64,000 nt of DNA from Bacteroidales bacterium 6E (GTDB taxonomy: Bacteria > Bacteroidota > Bacteroidia > Bacteroidales > Prolixibacteraceae): the NCBI GenBank assembly GCA_001270045.2, contig DF970673.1:71209-135208 (forward strand), written 5' to 3'. The translations under genes and the position numbers were made by a program. Shown in pieces: positions 44,819 to 54,786 of this stretch (the stretch's first letter is position 1; each line of letters begins with the position of its first letter). The notes beneath the pieces were generated by a model. The model made no database searches and was not told where the DNA came from. It saw only the letters and a program-made list of their open reading frames with translations.

Positions 44819-45703
44819 ATGGATTTTCAGGAATCTTTTATCAATTACTTGCGGTATGAGAAACGGACATCGTCTCATACATTAATAGCATATAAAAATG
44901 ACCTCGATCAGTTTGTGCAGTTTTGCACAGGGTTGGTCGGGGAATTTGATCTTAAGGCGGTCGATAACAAGCTGATCAGGGCGTGGATTGTCTTCCTGAT
45001 GGAAGGAAAAAATTCACCCAGGACTGTCAATCGAAAGGTTTCGGCCCTTAAGTCATTTTATAAGTATGCTATGAAAATGGAAGTCGTTGATAAAAGTCCT
45101 GTCACCCAAATCCCGCTTCCCAAAATCAGAAAGAAGCTTCCCTCCTTTGTTGAAGAAAGCAGCCTGATCCATTTGCTGGACGATGGATTCTTCGATCAGG
45201 ATTTCAGAGGACTTCGTGACAAGGTGATTATTTCACTTTTATATGGTACTGGTATTCGCCTGAGTGAATTGCTGGGCTTGCAGGAAAATAACATTGATTT
45301 GCATCAGAGCCAGATAAAAGTGAAAGGAAAGAGAAATAAAGAGCGCATCGTTCCATATCCCAGAAGTCTCAATCCTTTATTGGAGAGTTACCGTCAATCG
45401 AAGGCCGGGCAATTTGGGATAGTAGGAGGGCCATTTATCGTGACCGATAAAGGTGAGCCAGCTTACGACAAGCTTATTTACAGGGTGGTTAATTCCTATC
45501 TTACGCGTGTCACATCACTTGAAAAGAAAAGTCCCCATGTTTTACGCCATTCCTATGCGACCCACCTTTTAAACAGGGGGGCAGACCTGAATGCAGTCAA
45601 GGAACTTCTGGGGCACTCCAACCTGGCCGCCACGGAAGTTTACACACATACGACGTTTGAGAGATTACACAGTATTTATCAACAAGCCCATCCAAGGGGT
45701 TAA
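44819..45703 (+). CDS. Tyrosine recombinase XerD/XerC type
   Basis: 294 residues, the standard Xer length: an N-terminal SAM-like core-binding domain and a catalytic domain with the full active-site set, Arg147 (GTGIRLSELL), Lys171 region, His240-x-x-Arg243 (HVLRHSYATHL), His266 (LLGHSNL) and Tyr275 (EVYTHTT). It resolves chromosome dimers at dif together with a partner Xer protein; XerC and XerD cannot be separated from this alone. The chromosomal setting between rpsU and hpf and the absence of flanking repeats argue against a mobile-element integrase. Confidence 0.93.
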   Translation: MDFQESFINYLRYEKRTSSHTLIAYKNDLDQFVQFCTGLVGEFDLKAVDNKLIRAWIVFLMEGKNSPRTVNRKVSALKSFYKYAMKMEVVDKSPVTQIPLPKIRKKLPSFVEESSLIHLLDDGFFDQDFRGLRDKVIISLLYGTGIRLSELLGLQENNIDLHQSQIKVKGKRNKERIVPYPRSLNPLLESYRQSKAGQFGIVGGPFIVTDKGEPAYDKLIYRVVNSYLTRVTSLEKKSPHVLRHSYATHLLNRGADLNAVKELLGHSNLAATEVYTHTTFERLHSIYQQAHPRG

Positions 45704-45717
45704 AAAACAGTTGGATT

Positions 45718-46020
45718 ATGAATATCAAGGTAAATTCAGTGCATTTTACGGCAGACCAGAAACTGGTCGATTTCGTAACGAAAAAGGTCAGCAAGCTTGA
45801 TACTTTTTTCGAGGGGATTATTAATGCGGAGGTTACACTGAAGGTTGACAAACCTGAAACTGTGAACAACAAAATTTCAGAAGTGAAATTGTCAATTCCC
45901 ATTACCGATACGCTTTTTGCCAAAAAGCAGGCTGATTCTTTTGAAGAGGCAACTGATCTGGCTGTAGAAGCCATTCGTCGGCAATTGAAAAAACATAAGG
46001 AAAAGGTCCGGGAAAAATAA
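45718..46020 (+). CDS. hpf: Ribosome hibernation-promoting factor, short form (HPF/RaiA)
   Basis: 100 residues. The beta-alpha-beta-beta-beta-alpha fold of HPF is visible: NIKVNSVHFTADQKLVDFVTKKVSKLDTFF, then AEVTLKVDKPETVNNKISEVKLSIPI and the helix SFEEATDLAVEAIRRQLKKHKEK. It lacks the dimerising C-terminal extension of long HPF, so like the E. coli proteins it would need another factor for 100S dimers. Starts 14 bases after the xer stop, in the same transcript. Confidence 0.92.
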   Translation: MNIKVNSVHFTADQKLVDFVTKKVSKLDTFFEGIINAEVTLKVDKPETVNNKISEVKLSIPITDTLFAKKQADSFEEATDLAVEAIRRQLKKHKEKVREK

Positions 46021-46240
46021 TAAGGGAAAAATCAAAATCATTCATTAGTTTATATCAAAAATTTATATTTTTGCAAACCCTTTCAGTAACGTCTTGGTTC
46101 TGTGCCGTAAATTTAAAGGGTATGACCCAAAAATGAACAGACGCAAGGTGAGAATTACTGAATCCTGATATTGGTTATATCATCATAATCAAGTTCTTAA
46201 ATGAAAATGTAAAGTTTTTATAAAAAAACAGGAAGATGGG
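46021..46240. other. Left part of the 46021-46403 intergenic region
   Basis: 383 bases between hpf and tRNA-Gly. It carries two candidate promoters for the tRNA-tuf unit: a TATTTTTG box at 46066-46073 without a clear -33 box, and the better pair at 46241-46270. No ORF of note. Confidence 0.55.
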
Positions 46241-46270
46241 TTTCGTTCTTTTTAAATTTTTATAACTTTG
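46241..46270 (+). promoter_or_regulatory. Promoter of the tRNA-Gly/tRNA-Thr/tuf operon
   Basis: TTTC (46241-46244), 18 nt, then TAACTTTG (46263-46270). The -7 box is a perfect match and the -33 box has one mismatch. Transcription would begin about 130 bases before tRNA-Gly and could run through tuf. Confidence 0.6.
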
Positions 46271-46403
46271 CACGGCTTTTTCGAAAGCATTTTTTGATTC
46301 CGGGAATAATCTGAATTCGGGTTTCAAAATTAGGCGGAATATAATACTGTTGTCTGTTTGTAGCCTATCGGTTGCTTCAAGGATTACGGGATTTATTGAT
46401 AAA

Positions 46404-46476
46404 GCGGGAGTAGCTCAGTCGATAGAGCATCAGCCTTCCAAGCTGAGGGTCGCGGGTTTGAATCCCGTCTCCCGCT
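46404..46476 (+). tRNA. tRNA-Gly (anticodon TCC)
   Basis: A complete 73-nt cloverleaf: acceptor GCGGGAG/CTCCCGC, D arm GCTC/GAGC, anticodon stem TCAGC/GCTGA with loop CTTCCAA (anticodon TCC), variable GGGTC, T arm GCGGG-TTTGAAT-CCCGT, discriminator T. The 3' CCA is not encoded in full (TCA follows). Confidence 0.96.
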
Positions 46477-46513
46477 CAAATTTAAAACAGTCGGCTTTTG
46501 GCGGCTGTTTTTT

Positions 46514-46585
<72 letters not shown>

Positions 46586-46622
46586 CAAATGATTTTAAAC
46601 TAAAAAAAATAAATTTCGAGTT

Positions 46623-47810
<1,188 letters not shown>

Positions 47811-47835
47811 CAATATTTTTAAATAATTACTCCAC

Positions 47836-47865
47836 AATAGTCCCGGAAGAATTTCCGGGACTATT
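47836..47865 (+). terminator. Hairpin after tuf (weak terminator or processing site)
   Basis: A 13-bp stem around AGTCCCGGAA/TTCCGGGACT with a 4-nt loop. Only a short T-rich tail (TATTT-like) follows, so it may partly terminate or be a cleavage/stability element. It ends 1 base before the tRNA-like element. Confidence 0.55.
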
Positions 47866-47866
47866 T

Positions 47867-47922
47867 GCGGATGTAACTCAAAAGGGGAGTTGCTTTTGTA
47901 AGTTCGAGTCTTACCATCCGTA
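47867..47922 (+). ncRNA. tRNA-like element without an anticodon arm
   Basis: 56 nt between tuf and secE. A 7-bp acceptor stem (GCGGATG with CATCCGT; the outer pair G-U), U8-A9 positions (TA), a D arm (ACTC, 7-nt loop AAAAGGG with the GG pair, GAGT) and a perfect T arm (GTAAG, loop TTCGAGT, CTTAC) are all there, plus an A at the discriminator position. Only 7 nt (TGCTTTT) join the D and T arms, where a tRNA has a 17-nt anticodon arm and a 5-nt variable loop. In relatives this place commonly holds tRNA-Trp. It may be a tRNA with a deletion, a sequencing error, or an independent RNA. Confidence 0.6.
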
Positions 47923-47939
47923 CTAAAAAATTTATTGAG

Positions 47940-48131
47940 ATGAAACTCAAAGTATACATCGAAGAGGCCTACGACGAACTCGTACACAAAGTTACCTGGC
48001 CTACTTGGAAAGAACTGCAAAGCAGTGCATTGGTTGTAATGGTTGCTTCCTTTATTATAGCGCTCGTAATTTTCGTTATGGATATCTCTTTCGAGAACAT
48101 AATGGAACTTATCTATGGCTTATTTTATTAA
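47940..48131 (+). CDS. secE: Preprotein translocase subunit SecE
   Basis: 63 residues, the single-helix form of SecE: an amphipathic N-terminal helix (YIEEAYDELVHKVTWPTWKELQSSALVVMVASFIIALVIFVMD) with the KVTWPTWKEL hallmark followed by one membrane helix. It holds SecY in the Sec channel. The gene order secE-nusG-rplK is standard. Starts 17 bases after the tRNA-like element. Confidence 0.95.
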   Translation: MKLKVYIEEAYDELVHKVTWPTWKELQSSALVVMVASFIIALVIFVMDISFENIMELIYGLFY

Positions 48132-48149
48132 TTTTTATCCTGAAGCACA

Positions 48150-48698
48150 ATGAGCGAAACTAGTATGAAGTGGTATGTCCTTCGCGCAATCAGCGGAAAA
48201 GAGAAGAAGGTGAAGGAATACATAGAGAACGAAATCGCCAGGGGTGATCTTCAGGGTTTTGTTACACAGGTTTTGTTGCCAGCCGAAAAGGTTTACCAAA
48301 TTCGGAATGGTAAAAAAATCAGCAAGGAAAGAAGCCTTTATCCAGGTTATGTTTTAATCGAAGCTGCTCTCGTTGGAGAGGTTACGCATATTTTGCGAAA
48401 CATCCCCAACGTCATCGGTTTTTTGGGAGCCACCAAGGGTGGTGATCCTGTTCCGATGCGGCAGAACGAGGTAAACAGAATCCTTGGTAAGGTTGACGAA
48501 ATGGCTGATTCCAATGAAGAATTGAATAATCCCTTCATGGTTGGCGAAACTGTAAAAGTAATCGATGGACCATTTAACGGCTTTAACGGAACCATTGAGG
48601 CAATCAATGAGGAGAAGAAGAAGCTGCAGGTAATGGTGAAGATTTTTGGTAGAAAAACTCCTTTAGAACTTAGCTTCCTACAGGTCGAGAAGGAGTAA
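48150..48698 (+). CDS. nusG: Transcription termination/antitermination factor NusG
   Basis: 182 residues. N-terminal NGN domain (KWYVLRAISGKEKKVKEYIENEI) that binds RNA polymerase and a C-terminal KOW domain (VGETVKVIDGPFNGFNGTIEAINEEKKKL). The SLYPGYVLIEA and NVIGFLGATKGGDPVPM segments are typical. The start at 48150 keeps 5 residues before the conserved KWYVLRA. Part of the secE-nusG-rplKAJL-rpoBC order. Confidence 0.96.
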   Translation: MSETSMKWYVLRAISGKEKKVKEYIENEIARGDLQGFVTQVLLPAEKVYQIRNGKKISKERSLYPGYVLIEAALVGEVTHILRNIPNVIGFLGATKGGDPVPMRQNEVNRILGKVDEMADSNEELNNPFMVGETVKVIDGPFNGFNGTIEAINEEKKKLQVMVKIFGRKTPLELSFLQVEKE

Positions 48699-48719
48699 GA
48701 AACGCTCTAAAATTTTGCT

Positions 48720-49163
48720 ATGGCGAAAGAAATTGCTGGATTAATCAAATTACAAATCAAAGGGGGTGCGGCAAATCCATCACCTCCGGTAGGACCAGCG
48801 CTTGGCTCCAAAGGGGTTAATATCATGCAATTCTGTAAACAGTTTAATGCCCGTACGGCAGATCTTGCCGGAAAGGTTTTACCTGTAATCATTACAGTTT
48901 ACGCTGATAAATCGTTTGATTTCATTATCAAACAACCTCCTGTAGCCATACAATTGTTAGAAGCTTCAAAAGCGAAAAAAGGATCTGCTGAACCACACGT
49001 AAAGAAAGTGGGTGCAGTAAATTGGGTTCAGGTCAGGGAAATTGCCGAAAGCAAAATGTCCGACCTTAACTGCTTCACTTTGGAGGCTGCAATGCGAATG
49101 GTAGCTGGAACTGCCAGAAGTATGGGGATTAACATCGAAGGTGAATCTCCATTCAATAATTAA
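48720..49163 (+). CDS. rplK: 50S ribosomal protein L11
   Basis: 147 residues. The N-terminal domain starts [39 protein letters not shown], a highly conserved uL11 pattern; the C-terminal rRNA-binding domain has the [12 protein letters not shown] end. It shapes the GTPase-associated centre together with L10-L12. Follows nusG with a 21-base gap. Confidence 0.97.
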   Translation: MAKEIAGLIKLQIKGGAANPSPPVGPALGSKGVNIMQFCKQFNARTADLAGKVLPVIITVYADKSFDFIIKQPPVAIQLLEASKAKKGSAEPHVKKVGAVNWVQVREIAESKMSDLNCFTLEAAMRMVAGTARSMGINIEGESPFNN

Positions 49164-49177
49164 TTAAATTTTATACG

Positions 49178-49873
49178 ATGGGCAGAATTACGAAAAATAA
49201 AAAAGCTGCACTTGGTAAACTCGAGAAGGGTAAACTATATTCAATTGATGAAGCGGCTGAATTGGTGAAAGCTATTACCTTCACCAAATTCGATGCTTCG
49301 GTTGATATCGATATCCGTCTGGGGGTAGACCCAAGGAAGGCTAACCAAATGGTTAGAGGCGTAGTTTCGTTACCCCATGGTACTGGAAAAGAGGTCAGGG
49401 TTCTGGCCATGGTTACTCCTGACAAAGAGCAGGAAGCCAGGGATGCTGGTGCTGACTATGTAGGTCTTGATGAATACATCGACAAGATCAAAGGCGGATG
49501 GACAGATGTTGACGTGATCATCACCATGCCTCCGGTAATGGGTAAAATTGGTGCTTTAGGACGAATCCTCGGTCCCCGTGGATTGATGCCTAATCCCAAG
49601 AGTGGTACCGTTACCATGGAAGTTGGAAAAGCTGTTCAGGAAGTCAAACAGGGTAAAATCGACTTTAAGGTCGACAAGTTTGGTATCGTACATACTTCAA
49701 TTGGCAAGGTTTCCTTTACTCCTGACAAGATCAAGGAAAACGCGCAGGAGTTTGTTAACACGATTGTCAAACTGAAACCTACGGCTGCCAAAGGTACCTA
49801 CATCAAGAGTATCTATCTTTCAAGTACCATGAGTCCTGGTATACAAGTTGAACCTAAGTCAGTCGCTGACTAA
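49178..49873 (+). CDS. rplA: 50S ribosomal protein L1
   Basis: 231 residues, standard length. The uL1 signature lies near [24 protein letters not shown] and the [20 protein letters not shown] part follows. It forms the mobile L1 stalk and in many bacteria represses its own operon by binding the mRNA; no clear leader site is visible here. 14 bases after rplK. Confidence 0.97.
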   Translation: MGRITKNKKAALGKLEKGKLYSIDEAAELVKAITFTKFDASVDIDIRLGVDPRKANQMVRGVVSLPHGTGKEVRVLAMVTPDKEQEARDAGADYVGLDEYIDKIKGGWTDVDVIITMPPVMGKIGALGRILGPRGLMPNPKSGTVTMEVGKAVQEVKQGKIDFKVDKFGIVHTSIGKVSFTPDKIKENAQEFVNTIVKLKPTAAKGTYIKSIYLSSTMSPGIQVEPKSVAD

Positions 49874-49885
49874 AAATGTGTAGTT

Positions 49886-50404
49886 ATGAAAAGTTCTGAA
49901 AAAGCAACTATTATTGATAGTTTAGTCGAACAAATCAATTCTAGCAACCATTTTTATCTGGCTGACATTAGTGAACTCAACGCTGCTGATACCAGCGAGC
50001 TGAGACGTACATGCTTCAAACAGAATGTAAAACTGGTTGTAGTTAAAAATACCCTTCTGCGTAAAGCGCTCGAAAAGTCTGACAAACAGGCTGAGGGCCT
50101 TTATGAAATTCTCAAAGGCAGTACATCGGTGATGTTTACCGATCAGGGAAATGTTCCCGCAAAGCTGATCAAGGATTTCCGCAAAAAGCGTCCGAAGCCT
50201 TTGCTGAAAGGTGCCTTTGTGGAAGAGTCGGTTTATATCGGCGATGATCAACTGGACGCACTTGTCGCTATTAAGTCGAAGAACGAACTTATCGCGGATG
50301 TGGTTGCCTTACTTCAGTCACCAGTTAAAACTGTGCTTTCACAGCTGCAGTCAGGTGGCAATATTATACACGGTGTTCTTCAGACACTGGAAGAGAGAAA
50401 ATAA
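49886..50404 (+). CDS. rplJ: 50S ribosomal protein L10
   Basis: 172 residues. The N-terminal part (IIDSLVEQINSSNHFYLADISEL..., then LRRTCFKQNVKLVVVKNTLLRKAL) is the uL10 RNA-binding domain, and the long C-terminal helix binds L12 dimers. It is the base of the L7/L12 stalk. 12 bases after rplA, in the same transcript. Confidence 0.97.
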   Translation: MKSSEKATIIDSLVEQINSSNHFYLADISELNAADTSELRRTCFKQNVKLVVVKNTLLRKALEKSDKQAEGLYEILKGSTSVMFTDQGNVPAKLIKDFRKKRPKPLLKGAFVEESVYIGDDQLDALVAIKSKNELIADVVALLQSPVKTVLSQLQSGGNIIHGVLQTLEERK

Positions 50405-50438
50405 TTTTTTTGTAACAAATCATTAAATAATAAATACG

Positions 50439-50819
50439 ATGGCAGATTTAAAACAGCTTGCAGAAGAGTTAGTGAACTTGACTGTCAAAGAGGTTAACGA
50501 ATTGGCTAAAATTCTGAAAGACGAGTATGGTATTGAACCTGCAGCAGCCGCTGTTGCAGTAGCCGGTCCTGCAGCTGCAGGTGCTGAAGCTGCTGCTGAA
50601 GCTGTGCAGACTGAGTTCGATGTAGTACTGAAATTTGGTGGCCAATCAAAACTTCAGGTCGTTAAACTTGTTAAAGAATTAACCGGCCTTGGCTTGAAAG
50701 AAGCTAAAGAAGTCGTTGACGCAGCACCCAAAACTATCAAAGAAAAAGTTTCAAAAGAAGAAGCTGAAGCTTTGAAAGCACAGCTGGAAGAGGCAGGAGC
50801 CGAAGTTGAAATTAAATAG
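50439..50819 (+). CDS. rplL: 50S ribosomal protein L7/L12
   Basis: 126 residues: N-terminal dimer domain ([28 protein letters not shown]), an Ala-rich hinge ([21 protein letters not shown]) and the C-terminal factor-binding domain with [30 protein letters not shown]. It recruits translation GTPases. Followed by a hairpin before rpoB. Confidence 0.97.
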   Translation: MADLKQLAEELVNLTVKEVNELAKILKDEYGIEPAAAAVAVAGPAAAGAEAAAEAVQTEFDVVLKFGGQSKLQVVKLVKELTGLGLKEAKEVVDAAPKTIKEKVSKEEAEALKAQLEEAGAEVEIK

Positions 50820-50843
50820 GTGGAAGCCTGTTAAGGTAAATAC

Positions 50844-50882
50844 GGTTTAGAATCTTACTGCTGTGAGGTTCTAAACCTTTTT
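50844..50882 (+). terminator. rplL-rpoB intergenic attenuator hairpin
   Basis: GGTTTAGAA (50844-50852) pairs with TTCTAAACC (50869-50877), with an inner CTTA/TGAG extension and a TTTTTTG tail. It lies inside the operon between rplL and rpoB, the place where other bacteria partly terminate transcription so that fewer polymerase than ribosomal subunits are made. Confidence 0.75.
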
Positions 50883-50919
50883 GTATTTATATTTTATATT
50901 ACTTAACCAGTATAAATAC

Positions 50920-53900
50920 ATGTTCATAAACAAAAAGAACGAGAGGATAAGTTTCTCCTCAACACAAACACGGTTTGATTACCCTGACTTTCTGGAGGTA
51001 CAAGTCAAATCTTTTCAAGAATTTTTTCAGTTAAAAACCACTCCCGATAATCGCAGGGACGAAGGATTGTATAAGGTTTTCCAGGAAAATTTCCCGATTA
51101 CCGATACGCGCAATAACTTCGTACTCGAGTTCCTGGATTACCAGGTTGACCCGCCCCGTTATTCGATTGATGAATGTATCGAGCGTGGTTTGACTTTCAG
51201 TGTCCCGTTAAAGGCAAAACTGAAACTTTATTGTACTGATCCCGAACATGAAGATTTTGATACGGTAGTGCAGGATGTGTATCTTGGCACTGTGCCGTAC
51301 ATGACCGATAAGGGAACTTTCATTATCAATGGGGCAGAGAGGGTTATTGTATCTCAGCTTCACAGGTCTCCCGGTGTTTTCTTCGGTCAGAGTGTTCATG
51401 CCAATGGTTCGAAACTTTACTCCGCACGAATAATTCCCTTTAAGGGCTCATGGATCGAATTCGCTACCGATATCAATAATGTGATGTATGCTTACATCGA
51501 CAGGAAGAAAAAGCTTCCGGTTACCACATTGTTACGTGCCATCGGATATGAAAGCGATAAGGACGTTCTCGAAATCTTTGACCTTGCTGACGAAATCAAA
51601 GTCTCTAAAGCTGGACTCAAAAAAGTTGTTGGCCGCAGACTTGCCGCAAGGGTACTCAAATCATGGGTTGAAGATTTTGTGGATGAAGATACTGGTGAAG
51701 TTGTATCGATTGAAAGAAATGAAGTGATCATAGATCGTGAAATTGTTCTCACGGATGATCATATCGACGAAATCATTGATGCTGGCGTTAAAGCGATTCT
51801 TCTTCATAAGGAAGATCAGAATCAACAGGATTTCGCAATTATTTACAACACATTGCAGAAAGACCCTTGTAATTCTGAAAAAGAAGCAGTGTTGCATATC
51901 TATCGTCAGTTGCGTAATGCCGAACCGCCGGATGAGGCAACTGCACGTGACGTAATCGACAAGTTATTTTTCTCAGACAAGAGATATGATCTTGGTGATG
52001 TGGGCCGCTACCGTATCAATAAAAAGCTTGGTCTTAATATTGAAATGGATACCAAAGTCCTCACCAAGGAAGATATAATCGAGATTATCAAATATCTGAT
52101 CCAGCTGATTAACTCCAAAACCGATGTCGATGATATCGACCACTTGAGCAATCGGAGGGTCAGGACCGTGGGTGAGCAGCTGTTTGGTCAGTTTGGAGTT
52201 GGTCTTGCCCGTATGGCAAGAACCATTCGTGAACGTATGAATGTTCGCGACAATGAAGTTTTTACCCCGATCGACCTGATCAATTCCAAGACATTGTCAT
52301 CCGTCATCAACTCTTTCTTTGGAACCAATGCACTTTCACAGTTCATGGACCAAACCAATCCGTTGGCTGAAATGACTCACAAACGTCGTATGTCAGCCTT
52401 GGGACCAGGCGGTTTGTCTCGTGAAAGAGCTGGCTTTGAGGTCAGGGACGTTCACTTTACTCACTATGGCAGGCTTTGCCCGATTGAAACTCCTGAAGGA
52501 CCAAACATCGGTTTGATTTCTTCATTGTGCGTATTTGCCAAAATTACGGATCTGGGCTTTATTGCCACTCCTTACCGTAAGGTGACAGATGGCAGGGTAG
52601 ACCTGTCCGATGATGGGGTTGTATATCTGACTGCTGAAGAAGAAGAGGGACAAATCATTGCCCAGGCCAATGCTCCAATCGATGCTGACGGTTATTTCAA
52701 GAATCAGAAGGTAAAGGCAAGATTGGATGGTGATTATCCTTTGGTCGATCGTGAAGAGGTTGTTTTGATGGACGTTGGTCCCAACCAGATTGCCTCTCTA
52801 GCCGCGTCATTGATTTCATTCCTTGAACATGATGATGCCAACCGTGCGCTTATGGGTTCAAACATGATGCGTCAGGCTGTTCCGCTGCTTCGCCCCGAGG
52901 CTCCCATTGTTGGTACCGGTTTGGAAGGCAGGGCTGCGAGCGATTCACGCATTCTGATCAAGGCCGAAGCCGACGGTGTTATCGAATATGTTGATGCACG
53001 TCAGATCATGGTCCGCTATGATATGACTGATGAAGATAAATTTGTCAGTTTCGATCCGGAGGTTGTTACCTATACACTTCCGAAATACACAAAAACCAAC
53101 CAGGGATCAACGGTTGACCTGAAACCCTTGGTGATCAAAGGCCAGAGAGTGAAAAAGGGAGAAATCCTGACTGAAGGTTATGCAACCCAGAACGGAGAAC
53201 TTGCCCTTGGACGCAACCTCATGGTTGCATTTATGCCATGGCAGGGATATAACTATGAGGATGCCATCGTGATTTCTGAAAGGATTGTTCGTGAAGATGT
53301 ATTTACTTCGGTTCACGTTGACGAATACAGCCTTGAAGTTCGTGATACGAAACGCGGGGTGGAAGAGTTTACCTCAGATATCCCGAACGTTAGTGAGGAT
53401 GCAACGAAGAATCTTGATGAGAATGGTTTGATCCGTATCGGTGCCATCGTAAAACCTGGTGATATCCTGATAGGAAAGATTACTCCTAAGGGAGAATCGG
53501 ATCCATCTCCAGAAGAAAAATTGCTTCGTGCCATTTTCGGCGACAAGGCTGGTGACGTGAAGGATGCTTCTTTGAAGGCTTCTCCATCACTTTCGGGGGT
53601 TGTCATCGACAAAAAACTCTTCTCCAGGGTCAATAAGGAAAAGAAAGGTAAACTTTCATCCAAGCCTTTGTTGGAGCAGATTGATGAGGCTTTTGAAAAA
53701 GAAGTCGCCGCCATTCGGGTAAAACTTGAAGAAAAACTGTACGAGCTTGTATCTGGTAAAACCAGTCAGGGTGTCAAAGATTATTTTGGCACTGAAGTAA
53801 TTGCCAAAGGTCTGAAATTTACCCTTAAACAGTTACAGGAACTTGACTACCTGAATATAAATCCATCGAAATGGACAACAGATAAGGACAAGAATGACCT

Positions 53901-54732
53901 AATTTTCAGGCTTGTGAACAATTACATCATGAAATACAAGGAGGCAGAGGCTGTTGCTCGTCGTGAACGTTTTAACGTGACAATCGGAGATGAGCTACCT
54001 GCCGGTATTATCCAGCTTGCCAAAGTGTACATTGCCAAAAAACGTAAACTCCAGATCGGGGATAAGATGGCAGGGCGTCATGGTAACAAGGGTATAGTTT
54101 CAAGGGTAGTTCGCAGTGAAGATATGCCATTCCTTGCAGACGGAACACCTGTGGATATCGTATTGAATCCGCTGGGGGTACCTTCCCGTATGAATCTTGG
54201 GCAGATATATGAAACTGTTCTTGGTTGGGCCGGCAAGGAATTGGGTCTGAAATTTGCGACCCCTATTTTTGATGGTGCATCTCTGGAAGAGATCAATGAA
54301 TATACCGCGAAAGCCGGAATACCACGTAATGGTAAGTCAATACTTTTCGATGGTGAGACTGGTGAGCCTTTTGACCAGCCGGCAACCGTTGGCGTAATCT
54401 ATATGATGAAACTGGGGCACATGGTCGAAGACAAGATGCATGCACGCTCGATTGGACCATACTCGCTGATTACCCAGCAGCCATTGGGTGGTAAAGCCCA
54501 GTTCGGTGGACAGCGTTTCGGGGAAATGGAAGTATGGGCGCTCGAAGCATTCGGTGCATCCCATATCCTTCAGGAAATCCTGACAGTCAAGTCCGACGAC
54601 GTCATGGGAAGGGCTAAGGCATATGAATCAATCGTCAAAGGCGAACCTATGCCACAGCCCGGTATACCTGAATCATTGAATGTTCTTCTGCACGAGTTGC
54701 GTGGTCTTGGACTCAGTGTTCGTATGGAATAG
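50920..54732 (+). CDS. rpoB: RNA polymerase beta subunit
   Basis: 1,270 residues. I start at the [16 protein letters not shown] (50920); the frame opens 13 codons earlier at a TTG within the attenuator region. The fork/rifampicin region is normal ([35 protein letters not shown]), with the usual Asp, His and Ser at the resistance positions, so the enzyme should be rifampicin sensitive. Motifs [14 protein letters not shown] and the C-terminal [14 protein letters not shown] (flap and clamp) are present. It forms the catalytic core with rpoC just downstream. Confidence 0.97.
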   Translation: MFINKKNERISFSSTQTRFDYPDFLEVQVKSFQEFFQLKTTPDNRRDEGLYKVFQENFPITDTRNNFVLEFLDYQVDPPRYSIDECIERGLTFSVPLKAKLKLYCTDPEHEDFDTVVQDVYLGTVPYMTDKGTFIINGAERVIVSQLHRSPGVFFGQSVHANGSKLYSARIIPFKGSWIEFATDINNVMYAYIDRKKKLPVTTLLRAIGYESDKDVLEIFDLADEIKVSKAGLKKVVGRRLAARVLKSWVEDFVDEDTGEVVSIERNEVIIDREIVLTDDHIDEIIDAGVKAILLHKEDQNQQDFAIIYNTLQKDPCNSEKEAVLHIYRQLRNAEPPDEATARDVIDKLFFSDKRYDLGDVGRYRINKKLGLNIEMDTKVLTKEDIIEIIKYLIQLINSKTDVDDIDHLSNRRVRTVGEQLFGQFGVGLARMARTIRERMNVRDNEVFTPIDLINSKTLSSVINSFFGTNALSQFMDQTNPLAEMTHKRRMSALGPGGLSRERAGFEVRDVHFTHYGRLCPIETPEGPNIGLISSLCVFAKITDLGFIATPYRKVTDGRVDLSDDGVVYLTAEEEEGQIIAQANAPIDADGYFKNQKVKARLDGDYPLVDREEVVLMDVGPNQIASLAASLISFLEHDDANRALMGSNMMRQAVPLLRPEAPIVGTGLEGRAASDSRILIKAEADGVIEYVDARQIMVRYDMTDEDKFVSFDPEVVTYTLPKYTKTNQGSTVDLKPLVIKGQRVKKGEILTEGYATQNGELALGRNLMVAFMPWQGYNYEDAIVISERIVREDVFTSVHVDEYSLEVRDTKRGVEEFTSDIPNVSEDATKNLDENGLIRIGAIVKPGDILIGKITPKGESDPSPEEKLLRAIFGDKAGDVKDASLKASPSLSGVVIDKKLFSRVNKEKKGKLSSKPLLEQIDEAFEKEVAAIRVKLEEKLYELVSGKTSQGVKDYFGTEVIAKGLKFTLKQLQELDYLNINPSKWTTDKDKNDLIFRLVNNYIMKYKEAEAVARRERFNVTIGDELPAGIIQLAKVYIAKKRKLQIGDKMAGRHGNKGIVSRVVRSEDMPFLADGTPVDIVLNPLGVPSRMNLGQIYETVLGWAGKELGLKFATPIFDGASLEEINEYTAKAGIPRNGKSILFDGETGEPFDQPATVGVIYMMKLGHMVEDKMHARSIGPYSLITQQPLGGKAQFGGQRFGEMEVWALEAFGASHILQEILTVKSDDVMGRAKAYESIVKGEPMPQPGIPESLNVLLHELRGLGLSVRME

Positions 54733-54786
54733 TATGGGAATCCCTCCTACAGGGGGAATCCTTTTCAACCAATAACATTAGCTTAT

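Noticed and set aside
44819..45703. The tyrosine recombinase as an integrase of a mobile element
   Set aside because: It has XerC/D length and sits between rpsU and hpf, with no att-type repeats or cargo genes.
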